The notes under the pieces are model-generated. The model did no database searches. It was not told the origin of the DNA and worked only from the letters and a program-made list of their open reading frames with translations. The translations under genes and the position numbers were made by a program. From the NCBI GenBank assembly GCA_035416745.1, contig DAOLNV010000002.1, positions 110,771 through 174,770 on the forward strand: a DNA stretch of 64,000 bases. The letters are read 5' to 3'. Origin of the DNA: Candidatus Hydrogenedentota bacterium (lineage in GTDB: Bacteria > Hydrogenedentota > Hydrogenedentia > Hydrogenedentales > SLHB01). Positions 24,821 to 34,215 of this stretch are shown one piece after another. Numbering within the stretch: position 1 is the stretch's first letter; every line of letters begins with the position of its first letter.

Positions 24821-25554
24821 CGCCGAACGCAGCCATATCGCTCGAGAATGTGACACGCCGTTTCCTGACGGGGGGACAGCCTTTCGCCGCGATAGACAAT
24901 GTCTGTCTGGACGTGCGGCCTGGGCAACGGCTTGCGTTGGTAGGCCCGAGCGGTTCCGGCAAGACGACGCTGTTGAACCTGATGGGAGCGTTGGATCGTC
25001 CGGATAGCGGCACGGTTCATTGCCTGGGCATCGAGTTGTCTGGCATCTCCGAAAGAAAAACAGCTGCATTTCGGCGCGCGCGCCTGGGATTCATTTTTCA
25101 GCAAGATGCGCTCATGCCGGAACTCACCGTCCGAGAGAACGTCGAGCTGCCCCTGGTGCTGTTAAGGAAAGAGCCGGCCGCCCGAAGATCCAAGGTCGGC
25201 CTCCTGCTTGAATCGCTTGGTCTTGCCGAAAAGGCGGCCGAGCTTCCCGCCGTGCTTTCGGCGGGTGAGAAACAGCGGGTGGCCGTTGCGCGAGCGGTAG
25301 TACATGACCCGGATGTCCTCCTGGCAGATGAACCGACGGCCAACCTCGACGGAGCGACGGCTGGACGGGTCCTCGACACCATCGAGGCATTGGCGGGCCA
25401 GAAGAGCTTGACCGTTGTCTTGGCAACGCACGACGCGCGGGTATTTGGCCGGTTCGAGGCGATTGCCCGGCTGGAAGACGGCCGGTTGGTGGAAGTGCGC
25501 ACGGCGAAGGCAACAGAGGAGATCCGGGCCGTGGGCCATGCAGAGCTTTTTTGA
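24817..25554 (+). CDS. ABC transporter ATP-binding protein (LolD/MacB type)
   Basis: 245 aa. The ATG overlaps the permease stop (ATGA at 24817-24820). Walker A is GPSGSGKTT (about residues 44-52), the Q-loop is FIFQQDALMPELTVRENV, the signature is LSAGEKQRVAVARAV (SAGEK in place of the more usual SGGQQ), and Walker B with the D-loop is DVLLADEPTANLD. The H-loop is VLATHDARVFGRFEAIARLEDGRLVEV. The short single-domain form with E-x-x-Q-R-V-A-x-A-R-A pairs with FtsX/MacB-like permeases. It energises the exporter encoded immediately upstream and is the last gene of the operon; a sulfatase gene converges on it 216 bp away. Confidence 0.93.
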   Translation: MTPNAAISLENVTRRFLTGGQPFAAIDNVCLDVRPGQRLALVGPSGSGKTTLLNLMGALDRPDSGTVHCLGIELSGISERKTAAFRRARLGFIFQQDALMPELTVRENVELPLVLLRKEPAARRSKVGLLLESLGLAEKAAELPAVLSAGEKQRVAVARAVVHDPDVLLADEPTANLDGATAGRVLDTIEALAGQKSLTVVLATHDARVFGRFEAIARLEDGRLVEVRTAKATEEIRAVGHAELF

Positions 25555-25770
25555 TGGGGGCATTATCCTGACACGCCGCCTCTGCTTCGCAGTCGGGGCG
25601 TGCGATGCTCTCCTCAACGTGTCGCCGGGAGCCCTGGGACTGAAGATCGCGGTCAGTCTGCAACAAGACTCCTCCGGCCGTGACCTGGACCTCGATGACA
25701 ATGAAATACCCGTATCTGATGTATTCAGCATTGCACATGGTCATCAGGAGCTCATTGAAGCCGCCGGCGT

Positions 25771-27321
25771 TCACTTCGGAGCAGGCCGCGCCCAGCGTTG
25801 CGGCGGCAGGTGGCGGAAGTCAATATCGAGCGTGTCATTGCGTTGCGGCGCGCCCGGCGTGCTGCGCCCTTCGTCCACGTAAGACTCGAGCAGCACGGTC
25901 AGGCGCTGTACAATATCCGGGTGCTGGCTGCTCACGTCTTCTGTTTCGGCGATATCGTTCGCGAAATCATACAGCTCAAATTTGGGGTCGCCCTCCTTCT
26001 CGGAGAGAATGACCAGCTTCCAGGGACCTTGTCGAATCGCGAAGCCTCCTCGGACACTGTGGTGCACGAGGGCTTCACGCAACGGCCGCCTCGCTCGTCC
26101 GACAAACGCGGGCAACATGTTCACGCTGTCTTCGGCCGCGTTATCCGGCAGCTTTTCGCCGACAATCGCGGCGCACGTGGCCATCACGTCATTCAAGCTG
26201 ATGAGCTGGCTGCACCGGGACCCGGCCTTCACCTTGCCCGGCCACCGGACGATGAAGGGCACTCGGTGGCCGCCTTCCCAGATTTCGCCTTTCCAACCGC
26301 GATAGGGGCCGCTGGGCCGATGACCGTGTTCTACCAGCAACTCCCAGCCGGTATAGTGCGAATGACCATTGTCCCCAGCGAATATCACGAGCGTGTTCTC
26401 CGCGACTCCGGCTTCACTCAACGCGTTTATGACTTGCCCCGCCGACCAGTCCGTCTCCATCAAGAAATCGGCGATTGGGGCGATGCCGCTCTTGCCCTTG
26501 AACTGCTCGGACGGCGAGATCGGTTCATGCGGCGACGTCATGGGGAAATAAAGAAAGAACGGCCTCTTGCTGGAGGCCTGCTCGTGAATGTAGCCCACCG
26601 CACGTTCGGTGAGGGCCGGTAAGATCCGATCGAAACGCCAGCCCGGGGCCATCGGCGCGTTGTCGAACCCGATATGAATCGCGGGGTCTGGCTTGTTCTT
26701 GCCAGTCGGCTGCACCGTTACCCGGTCGTTCTCGATGAAGGCGAACGGGGGAAAATTCGGTACGTCCGTGCCGAAGTAGTAATCGAAGCCTCGAGTGGTG
26801 GGCCCCGACCCGATCGGCACGGTGAAATCGGCTTTCTTTGCGCGACCTTCCCCGTCGCCGGCCCAGTCCCAGCCAAGGTGCCACTTGCCGATGCACGCCG
26901 TATGATAGCCGTGAGTCCGGAGAAGTTGCGGCAGGGTTAAGCGGTCGGGTGCGATGAGCGGCGGCTCGTAGGCGTCAAGCACCCATTCCTGCAGCCGCGT
27001 CCGCCAACAGTAACGCCCTGTCAGCAAACCGTAGCGGCTGGGCGAACATACCGCTGAAGCGCTGTGCGCGTCGGTGAAGACGACCCCCTCATGAACCAGA
27101 CGATCAAGATTCGGCGTCGGGATTGGATTGCCGGGCGTAAGCGCCTGAATATCGCCCACCCCGAAGTCGTCCGCGATAATTACTACGATATTTGGAGGAG
27201 GGCGCCTTTCCGTAACTGTCGTGCGGGTTGTTGTGCACGCCGCCGCGAACAGTGCCGGCGCCGCCGCAACAAATTGCCGGCGATTGATGAGACCCGAATC
27301 GGGTTTTCCGTGATTGTTCAT
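25771..27321 (-). CDS. Tat-exported sulfatase (arylsulfatase A type)
   Basis: 516 aa. The ATG at 27321 has GAGGGGG about 8 nt upstream; a longer start at 27345 is not preferred. NRRQFVAAAPALFAAAC combines a twin-arginine signal with a lipobox Cys (about residue 29), so it is probably a folded lipoprotein. The metal-binding DD follows (IVVIIADDFGVGD, residues 45-57). The formylglycine site is CSPSR (Cys about 92) in the sequence AVCSPSRYGLLTGRYC, the C-x-P-S-R form that needs formylglycine-generating enzyme or an anaerobic maturase, neither of which is in the window. GDNGHSHY and GKWHLGWD are further family motifs. It removes sulfate esters from glycans, which fits the surrounding polysaccharide-degrading genes. 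Confidence 0.95.
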   Translation of the reverse strand: MNNHGKPDSGLINRRQFVAAAPALFAAACTTTRTTVTERRPPPNIVVIIADDFGVGDIQALTPGNPIPTPNLDRLVHEGVVFTDAHSASAVCSPSRYGLLTGRYCWRTRLQEWVLDAYEPPLIAPDRLTLPQLLRTHGYHTACIGKWHLGWDWAGDGEGRAKKADFTVPIGSGPTTRGFDYYFGTDVPNFPPFAFIENDRVTVQPTGKNKPDPAIHIGFDNAPMAPGWRFDRILPALTERAVGYIHEQASSKRPFFLYFPMTSPHEPISPSEQFKGKSGIAPIADFLMETDWSAGQVINALSEAGVAENTLVIFAGDNGHSHYTGWELLVEHGHRPSGPYRGWKGEIWEGGHRVPFIVRWPGKVKAGSRCSQLISLNDVMATCAAIVGEKLPDNAAEDSVNMLPAFVGRARRPLREALVHHSVRGGFAIRQGPWKLVILSEKEGDPKFELYDFANDIAETEDVSSQHPDIVQRLTVLLESYVDEGRSTPGAPQRNDTLDIDFRHLPPQRWARPAPK

Positions 27322-27850
27322 AGGCCACCCCCTCGGCACACCCATGCTGGCACGGGCTTGATTTCGATGTCAATGGCGATGGTTCGGAGTTATCCGTTTC
27401 CGTCACGACGGCCCGGAGCCCGGCCATGTCCTGGTTGTTTCGCGCGTCAGGCGGAATCGCATAATTAAATCGCCGGAACCGAGCCTCCGAATCCAGGAGC
27501 CGCTTGCACTGCTAACGAAAGGCTGTATCGTGCCTTACGAGGATGGATACACCCTTGCATACGGTCCAGACCGTGGCCCCTCGAATCCGGAAAATCCTGA
27601 CAGGAGTCTTGACTTTTGGGCTCTTGACTTCGGGTCAATTCCCGCGAAACTGGTGGCCAAGTAGTCATAAACCCTTGTTGTTGAATCGTGATGTGTTCTC
27701 GAAGACCATACGCGATATGAGATTCGTGATTGACGTTTGGGCCTCCGATCGGCACCATAGTAAGCGTGTGGGTACAGATGAATGCTGGCCGGTTTATAGG
27801 GTAGACTTGCCGGAGTGATTTGAGGCGGTTCAGGGGAAGGGGTTTTATCC
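27322..27850. other. divergent intergenic region with a short direct repeat
   Basis: 529 bp between the divergent sulfatase and PKD-glycosidase genes; no credible gene was found. TCTTGACTT occurs twice 15 bp apart (about 27605-27613 and 27620-27628), next to ATCCTGACAGG. The AGGGGAAGGGG ribosome-binding site for the next gene is at the right edge. Confidence 0.4.
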
Positions 27851-30800
27851 ATGAGATCGCGATTGTTGTCCACAGCGTGTGTCGCCGTCTTGAGCGTTGT
27901 CTGCGCGGCGATTTTTGTGGGGTGTCCAGCCGGCCAGAATGCGTCCGTGGCCCTGATTGTCTCTCCAACGTCTCTGGATTTCGGCACTTCCGAAACGTCA
28001 TTGACCTTCGAGGTGCGAAAGAATTACACCAGCGTTCCGCTGGGGCAGTTCCGGGTCTCGAGCGGCAATGCGTGGGTCGCCGTTTCTCCCGAGACCGGCA
28101 CAAGTACCGGCCCCGACGATCCGGTCACCATCACGGTTACCCTTGACCGTAACCTCATGAATGTGGGCTCGAACACCGGCACAATCAATGTGACCGCCGA
28201 AGGGGTTTCCCGAGTGCAGGTGCTGGTCCAGGCCACGCGACAGCTAGGGGCATCCTTCTCCGTGAGCAGTAACACTGCTTTTACCGATGAGGAGCTGCAA
28301 TTCACCGATCATTCGCAAGTTGTTGCTGACGCTCCGGCCATTGTCAGTTGGTTGTGGGAGTTCGGCGACGGCGCGTCCAGCACGGAGCAGAATCCCCGGC
28401 ATGCATATGCATCCGAGGGCTCTTACGACGTCTCGCTTACCGTATCCAACGACAACGAGACTGCAATGCTGACAAGGCGCGGGTATGTCTTGGTGAGCGC
28501 CAAGCGCCCGCCGTCCGCCGAATTTGCTGCCGATCCGGTCAACACGTCTCCCGGCGTGAGCGTTCAGTTCACCAGTCTTTCGAGTCCGGGCACTAGTGCC
28601 ATCACCTCTTACGCGTGGGATTTCGGCGACGGGGGGTCGAGCGCGGCCGAGAACCCCGTGCATGCTTACAGCAGTATCGGCACTTATAGTGTGTCTCTAA
28701 CCGTTCAGACCGCACACGGCCAGGACACGGTGACCAAACAGAACTATATCACCGTTGAGCCGGTGGCCCCCGAAGCGGCGTTCTCCGCGGTGTCCCGCGA
28801 GCCGGTTCCGGGCCCTTCGGGTGCTGTTGTGGTTTTCCAAGACGAATCCATAGCGGGAACCTTCCCCATTGTCGAATGGTTCTGGGAGTTCGGCGACGGC
28901 TCGACGAGCACGGAAACCGACCCCCAGCACGCGTATCAGGAGCTGGGCGTCTTTACCGTATCCTTGACTGTCACGTCTGAAAACGGCCAGACGGACACGG
29001 AGACGAAAGAGAATTACATCACCGTTGTGCCGGTCCAGGTGCCTTCGGTGGAAGGTTTACCACAGGCGGCCGCGGAATCGGCGATCCGCGCGGCAGGCTT
29101 GGTGGTAGGCGCGGTGACACAGGCCCATAGCAGGACCGTGCCTCTGGGCAGTGTGATCAGTCAGGACCCGGCGGCGGGCACCCTGGTGCGTCCGGGCAGC
29201 GCTGTGGCCCTTGTGGTATCGGCCGGGGTTTCGCCCGCGGATTTCAGCGCGGTCCGAACGCTGGGCGAACCGCCTCTGACGGTTTCTTTCCAGACCCTTT
29301 CCGAAAACCCGGATACGCCCATAAGGTCGTGGTTGTGGAACTTCGGCGACGGCACGTCAGGCACAGACCAGTATCCTGTGCACGTGTACACCAGACCCGG
29401 TGGCTATACTGTGTCATTGACGGTCGCCACGGCGGCGGGCACATTCACGGCTGTGAGGGAGGGCTATGTTCAAGTGGCGAATGCCGACACCCCGGCTACG
29501 GGGGCGATAGACCTCACGAACGCCGTGTTGGCCTTGAACCCGGGACCGCTGCAGACAGCGGAAGACAAAGCCGCTGCAGCACTTGTGGAGGAGGTCCAGT
29601 CGCGGACGGGGCTGCTCTGGCCGGCTGTTGACACCTGGCCGGATTCGGGCACGGTCATTGCCCTGACGGCCCAACCGGAACACCCCGCGCTGTCTGCCGA
29701 GGGATATCACCTCTTTGTGGAGGCGCGCACAACGGGTCCTACGGTAGTCTGGGCCATTGGCGCGGACCCGCGCGGCGTGTTGTATGGCGTGGGTAAGCTG
29801 CTGCGCAGCCTGGATTGGACCACGGGCGCTGCCACGCTTCCGGCCGCGCCCAATATCACCACTGCGCCCGCATTCCCACTGCGGGGACATCAAATTGGGT
29901 ACCGCAACACGGCCAACAGCTACGACGCATGGGATGTAGCGCGGTATGAGCAGTACATCCGCGAATTGGTGCTATTCGGGGCAAATGCCATCGAGAATAT
30001 CCCGTTCGAGCCCGCGGACAACAGCGTCCATTTCTCCATTCCTCCCGCGGAGATGGCGGCTTCCCTGAGCCAGCTATGCCAGGACTACGACATCGAGTAT
30101 TGGGTATGGACCCCGGCCGATTTTGACTTGCAGGACCCGGTGCAGCGCGCCGCGGGTTTGGCCGAGCAGGAGCAACTGTATAAGGACTGCGTGCGTATCG
30201 ACGGCGTGTTTGTGCCGGGCGGCGATCCGGGCTCAAACTCCCCGGACTTGGTGATGGCCTTCTTGGAAGACCTGGCCGAACTGTTGCATGAAGGCCACCC
30301 GGATGCGGGCGTCTGGGTCTCGAACCAGGGGTTCGAGCATGCGCAGAATGACTGGTTCTTCAACTACCTCGATAGGGAGCGGCCCGATTGGCTTGCGGGA
30401 GTGGTGTTCGGCCCATGGACCAAACATTCGCTGGCTGAGCAGAGGATGCGCACGCCAGCCCAGTATCCCATCCGGCACTATCCCGACATCTGCCACAATG
30501 TCCGCTGTCAATACCCGGTGGACCAGTGGGACGAGGCGCTTGCACACACATTGAACCGCGAGGCGCCCAACCCGCGCCCGGCTGAATTTGCCCATGTCCA
30601 CAACTGGACCGCACCCGATACGACGGGGTTCCTGAGCTATTCGGATGGGATAACCGACGATGTGAACAAGATTGTATGGACCATGCGAGGATGGGACCCG
30701 GCGATCTCCGTCGAGGAGATCCTGACCGATTATGCGCGGTTCTTCTTTGGTCCTGAGGCGGCGGATACCGCTGTTGACGGCATCTTGGGACTCGAGAACA

Positions 30801-31792
30801 ACTGGGTCGGCACCCTGGCGGATAACACTGGGGTGGACGACACGTGGACACTTTGGAGCCAGCTCGAGTCCGCCCACCCGGAACTCGAGGAGAACTGGCG
30901 CTGGCAACTGCTGCTTCTCAGGGCATACTACGACCGGTATATCCGCGCACGGCTTACGAATGAAACCGCGCTTGAGGAGAACGCGTACGGGGCCTTGGCC
31001 ACAGGCGGCAGCGTGGGCGCCAACGCGGCCATGGACAGCGCGGCAGCTTTCCTTGCCCAGCCGGACACCGCGCCGGTTCAGGCCGCTCTGCGCACCCGCA
31101 TCGAAGACCTGTGTGAGGCTCTGTTCGAGTCGATCGGGCTACAGACAAGCGTTTCCTCCCCGTACGTTGCCGCGGGGCTGGAGCGGGGCGCCATACTGGA
31201 CACCGTGGACTGGCCCGTGAACAACCGCTGGTGGCTTGAGAACCGTTTCGCCGCCATACGCGCCCTTGCTACGGAGCAAGAGAAACTGGCTGCAATAAAC
31301 GTGATTCTGAACTGGGAGAATCCTGGAGCAGGCGGGTATTACGACGACTTGGGGAACGCGGCGAAGCAACCGCACCTGGTCCAGCAGCTTCCTTGGGCTG
31401 AGGACCCTGGCCGCGTCAGTTCCACCCAGAACGAGTTTGCGTGGCACGGCGGCGATTCGAGCGACCCGCAAAAGGGCGGCGGCAGGCTCTCCTGGCAATC
31501 CAGCGCAACCACGCTGTTTAACACGCCTCTCGAGGTGGAATACACAGGATTGGACACCAGCGCGGGATACATCCTGCGAGTGCTGTACGCGGGCCGGTTC
31601 CGGCCGTCAATGACGTTGACAGCCAACCAAGGCTATCTGGTTCACCCTGCCCTTGAGCAACCACCCCAGCCCACCGTGCTCGAATACGCGTTGCCCAAGG
31701 CGGTGACCGCAAGTGGCACACTGCGGCTCCGGTGGGACCTGGTGAGCGGGCGGGGCTGTCAGGTGGCGGAGCTCTGGCTTGTGAAGGAGTGA
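27851..31792 (+). CDS. BACON-PKD-PASTA multidomain lipoprotein with GH20/GH67-like catalytic region
   Basis: 1313 aa, with AAGGGG about 7 nt upstream. Signal peptide with lipobox Cys at 25 (IFVGC). Domains in order: BACON-like (about 33-125), PKD repeats at about 133-217, 220-302 and 306-392, each with the W-x-F-G-D-G signature (SWLWEFGDG, SYAWDFGDG, EWFWEFGDG), one PASTA domain (about 397-459, VPSVEGLPQAAAESAIRAAG), a fourth PKD (about 463-545, SWLWNFGDG), a GH20/GH67-type N-terminal alpha/beta domain (about 552-665, VWAIGADPRGVLYGVGKLLRSL), and a TIM-barrel-like region from about 670 (EYWVWTPADF, VFVPGGDPGSNSPDL). The last part is beta-rich. The PKD/BACON domains would hold the enzyme on the surface or on glycans. 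A PASTA domain, normally in peptidoglycan-sensing kinases and PBPs, is unusual here. The substrate is unknown. Confidence 0.82.
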   Translation: MRSRLLSTACVAVLSVVCAAIFVGCPAGQNASVALIVSPTSLDFGTSETSLTFEVRKNYTSVPLGQFRVSSGNAWVAVSPETGTSTGPDDPVTITVTLDRNLMNVGSNTGTINVTAEGVSRVQVLVQATRQLGASFSVSSNTAFTDEELQFTDHSQVVADAPAIVSWLWEFGDGASSTEQNPRHAYASEGSYDVSLTVSNDNETAMLTRRGYVLVSAKRPPSAEFAADPVNTSPGVSVQFTSLSSPGTSAITSYAWDFGDGGSSAAENPVHAYSSIGTYSVSLTVQTAHGQDTVTKQNYITVEPVAPEAAFSAVSREPVPGPSGAVVVFQDESIAGTFPIVEWFWEFGDGSTSTETDPQHAYQELGVFTVSLTVTSENGQTDTETKENYITVVPVQVPSVEGLPQAAAESAIRAAGLVVGAVTQAHSRTVPLGSVISQDPAAGTLVRPGSAVALVVSAGVSPADFSAVRTLGEPPLTVSFQTLSENPDTPIRSWLWNFGDGTSGTDQYPVHVYTRPGGYTVSLTVATAAGTFTAVREGYVQVANADTPATGAIDLTNAVLALNPGPLQTAEDKAAAALVEEVQSRTGLLWPAVDTWPDSGTVIALTAQPEHPALSAEGYHLFVEARTTGPTVVWAIGADPRGVLYGVGKLLRSLDWTTGAATLPAAPNITTAPAFPLRGHQIGYRNTANSYDAWDVARYEQYIRELVLFGANAIENIPFEPADNSVHFSIPPAEMAASLSQLCQDYDIEYWVWTPADFDLQDPVQRAAGLAEQEQLYKDCVRIDGVFVPGGDPGSNSPDLVMAFLEDLAELLHEGHPDAGVWVSNQGFEHAQNDWFFNYLDRERPDWLAGVVFGPWTKHSLAEQRMRTPAQYPIRHYPDICHNVRCQYPVDQWDEALAHTLNREAPNPRPAEFAHVHNWTAPDTTGFLSYSDGITDDVNKIVWTMRGWDPAISVEEILTDYARFFFGPEAADTAVDGILGLENNWVGTLADNTGVDDTWTLWSQLESAHPELEENWRWQLLLLRAYYDRYIRARLTNETALEENAYGALATGGSVGANAAMDSAAAFLAQPDTAPVQAALRTRIEDLCEALFESIGLQTSVSSPYVAAGLERGAILDTVDWPVNNRWWLENRFAAIRALATEQEKLAAINVILNWENPGAGGYYDDLGNAAKQPHLVQQLPWAEDPGRVSSTQNEFAWHGGDSSDPQKGGGRLSWQSSATTLFNTPLEVEYTGLDTSAGYILRVLYAGRFRPSMTLTANQGYLVHPALEQPPQPTVLEYALPKAVTASGTLRLRWDLVSGRGCQVAELWLVKE

Positions 31793-32476
31793 CGATTCCG
31801 TGTGTCTTTGCAGGGAATTCCCACTTGGGGGCTGACAAGACGTAGGGAAGGTGGGATAGCGCGAAGACTTCGCCAATAACCGCGGCGAAAGCGGCTTTGG
31901 TCCGGCGCAGGGCCCCTTTCCCCTGGGATAGGCTTCCGGCGCAGCTGGGGGTATGCTCGGGCACAAGCTCATCGGCCGTGCTGGACACCTATTCTCTCCC
32001 CTCTCCTACCCGAAGAGAGCATCCATTAGCAGCTTTTTGACTGAAACTCCGTCTCGCGGACCTGGAGCGAAAAACGTTACTGCTTACCCGTTCGATAATT
32101 AAGTCACAAAAACTGAAGAAAATGATGGATATGAAAACGGTGAAATGTGTGATTAACAACGAAAACACCGATAAATGAGGATATTGACAATTTAGATGCC
32201 GTGTGATAGCTTGGCTTTCGGTATCGGGGGCTTTCAAAGAAACTCAAGCAAGTGTCGGGTTGGAGATACGGGAGGAAGGTTTTGTGTCGCCGGTCATGGA
32301 GACCGATTACCACAAGAGATGCGCACACACCGCGCTCCCTCCTGCACTCTCTTCGAAATCTCCATCCCGTCCCATCGAAAGGGGGTGATACGGAGGGCAA
32401 AGAACGGATTTCGCCTTGCGGCAGTTCCATGCGGGGTTCGAACAACAATTGCAGCTTAAAGACAAGGAATGTGGTT
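31793..32476. other. long intergenic leader region
   Basis: 684 bp with no credible gene. The part at about 32090-32210 is AT-rich and contains a promoter-like pair (32184-32212), giving a long leader of some 250 nt to the gene at 32477. Purine-rich AAAGGGGGTGATACGGAGGG at about 32380-32399 looks like ribosome-binding sites but is not followed by a usable start. The leader could hold a regulatory RNA; I could not fold a known riboswitch. Confidence 0.4.
32184..32212 (+). promoter_or_regulatory. sigma-70-type promoter of secreted lipase-like gene
   Basis: Perfect -35 TTGACA (32184-32189), 17-nt spacer and TAGCTT (32207-32212), in the most AT-rich part of the intergenic region. The predicted transcript starts near 32219 with an unusually long leader of about 258 nt before the ATG. 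Confidence 0.4.
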
Positions 32477-33874
32477 ATGATGAACATTTCACGCGGTTCG
32501 AAGTGTTGGTCACGTTGCATTGTGTTCGTGGGAGTAATGCTGGCGGTTGCAGTGATGAGTCCGCCGGCCGGGGCGGTGAATTACAACTCAAGCACCGCGA
32601 TCATGGTTTACATTCATGGCTTCGACAATGACGGTTGGACCTACACGACTGAATTTGGCAACGATTCGACCATTGACGACATCGCCGGGCCTGTCAGCCA
32701 GATCGCGGCGTTTACGGGCCGTCCCACCAACATCGCGAATCCAACCGCGCCCAATCAGGTGTGCGGCGCCACGTACTACGGAACGGTTCCTCCGCCCTGG
32801 TACACGGCCGATGACATCGCGGCGGATAACGCAGCCCCGCAGAGGGTGCCGAAGTACGCGTTGCGCATGGCCAAGTACATCAAGCACGTGATCACACGCT
32901 CGGGCGCTACGTCGGCAATCATCCTGTCGGGCAGTTTCGGCACGGAAATCACGCGCTACATGATCGAGCACAATCTGTGCAATCTGGCGAGCGATCAGCT
33001 TGTCTCCCGCTGGATGCCGATCGTGGGCGTATTGTGCGGCAACTGGGCGGCCAGCAGTCTCCCGTACAACGATTTGGCGTGGATCTTCGGTGAGAACCCC
33101 TCCCCCGACATCGACGATATGCAATATGACTGGGTGAGCGCCAACATCTCGGCCAACGAAACGATGAACTCGGCGTATTACGGGCCGATCATCATTAACC
33201 AGTTTGTGGCCACCGCGGACGGCGACGGCTATATCACGGCGCTGTGCAACCAACCCAACGACGGGACAAACAACGTCGATGACTGCAAGTTTCACGGGTA
33301 CACAACGTCCGCGGCGCTGCATGCGGCCACCGACGGCACCCTGCAGATGCCGGGACTCGCGTACTACCCGACCGTTCACACGGGCATCGTTGATCATATG
33401 GGCATGTGGGCCGGCGTCGTGTCCGCCGCGGAAAACAACATCCGCGTCACGATTACGCTCACAAGCTTCTATGCTAAGGTGAATGGAGACCTGTTCGGCG
33501 ACAGCGAATGGATTTTCTCGGCCCGCACGACTTCTCCCCGGGCAGCCACGTTGTGGGGGGTTACGGTTCCGATGTCCGATTTGAACGCGGATGACGGCGT
33601 GTCCATCAAGCTCGAGATGAAGAAGGGCAAGACGAAGTACCCGAATTGGACGGTGTTCGACATGATCATCCCGCCCGGCGAAACGCAGCTCAATTTCGCG
33701 TTCAATCCTTATGAAATCGACTTCTATAACAAGTTCTACGATGAGTACGAAATCGGCTCGACGAAGAACATGGGCCTTACCACGGCGACCCTTACTGGCA
33801 GCACTTCGACGTTTACGCTGAGCAACAGCAACTATACCGCTGTGTTCAGCGTGGCCATCAAGGCCGTCTACTGA
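32477..33874 (+). CDS. secreted alpha/beta-hydrolase (lipase/esterase-like) protein
   Basis: 465 aa. The ATG at 32477 has AAGGA about 8 nt upstream; a longer in-frame opening from 32252 is discarded. Signal peptide residues 1-33 (CIVFVGVMLAVAVMSPPAGA). After it, IMVYIHGFDNDGW (about 42-54) is the oxyanion-hole HG strand of alpha/beta hydrolases, and IILSGSFGTEITRYMIEH (148-165) looks like the nucleophile elbow, with SGSFG in place of the canonical G-x-S-x-G (candidate Ser153). HTGIVDHMGMWAG (about 300-312) could provide the catalytic His. The last 120 residues (IRVTITLTSFYAKVNGD, TQLNFAFNPYEIDF) look like an all-beta C2-type domain. A lipase or esterase is likely, possibly active on acetylated or acylated glycans. 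A strong terminator follows. Confidence 0.68.
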   Translation: MMNISRGSKCWSRCIVFVGVMLAVAVMSPPAGAVNYNSSTAIMVYIHGFDNDGWTYTTEFGNDSTIDDIAGPVSQIAAFTGRPTNIANPTAPNQVCGATYYGTVPPPWYTADDIAADNAAPQRVPKYALRMAKYIKHVITRSGATSAIILSGSFGTEITRYMIEHNLCNLASDQLVSRWMPIVGVLCGNWAASSLPYNDLAWIFGENPSPDIDDMQYDWVSANISANETMNSAYYGPIIINQFVATADGDGYITALCNQPNDGTNNVDDCKFHGYTTSAALHAATDGTLQMPGLAYYPTVHTGIVDHMGMWAGVVSAAENNIRVTITLTSFYAKVNGDLFGDSEWIFSARTTSPRAATLWGVTVPMSDLNADDGVSIKLEMKKGKTKYPNWTVFDMIIPPGETQLNFAFNPYEIDFYNKFYDEYEIGSTKNMGLTTATLTGSTSTFTLSNSNYTAVFSVAIKAVY

Positions 33875-33901
33875 GCCGCCGGAATCAGAAGACGCAAAGA
33901 G

Positions 33902-33940
33902 GCGAACCGTGCATTTCGGTGCATGGTTCGCTTCCTTTTT
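33902..33940 (+). terminator. intrinsic terminator of lipase-like gene
   Basis: A 12-bp stem with a single G-U pair (GCGAACCGTGCA / TGCATGGTTCGC), loop TTTCGG, followed by TTCCTTTTTG. It is 28 bp after the stop codon at 33874. Stem, loop and U-tract are all in place, making this the clearest Rho-independent terminator in the window. Confidence 0.88.
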
Positions 33941-34215
33941 GTCACTGCTTGCCGCCGGCACATCGTTCAAACGGACGCGAGGACATGCGCATTTCACCTT
34001 CCGGGACATGGACGCCAAACACCCGTGTTTCCGGAAACCGCATCTGTGGTCTGGCATTCCCCGGCGCTCCCTGGCCCCAATGACGGGACGCACGACGGCA
34101 AGGCGGAGCCGTCGGGGGATGATCGTGTTTCGGGCGATTGGCAAAAGGCTTCTGTTGACAGCGCTTCGCGTGGTCAAGGGATGGATTCGACAGGCGTCAG
34201 GGTTGCCGCAAGTCC
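33941..34215. other. intergenic spacer between convergent genes
   Basis: About 275 bp after the terminator and before the end of the convergent GH42-like gene. Nothing supported is visible; the short frames here lack ribosome-binding sites. Confidence 0.4.

Noticed and set aside
25124..25774. Minus-strand frame starting with GTG overlapping the sulfatase stop
   Set aside because: The GTGA overlap is attractive, but most of the frame is antisense to the ABC ATPase gene and its sequence has no recognisable motif.
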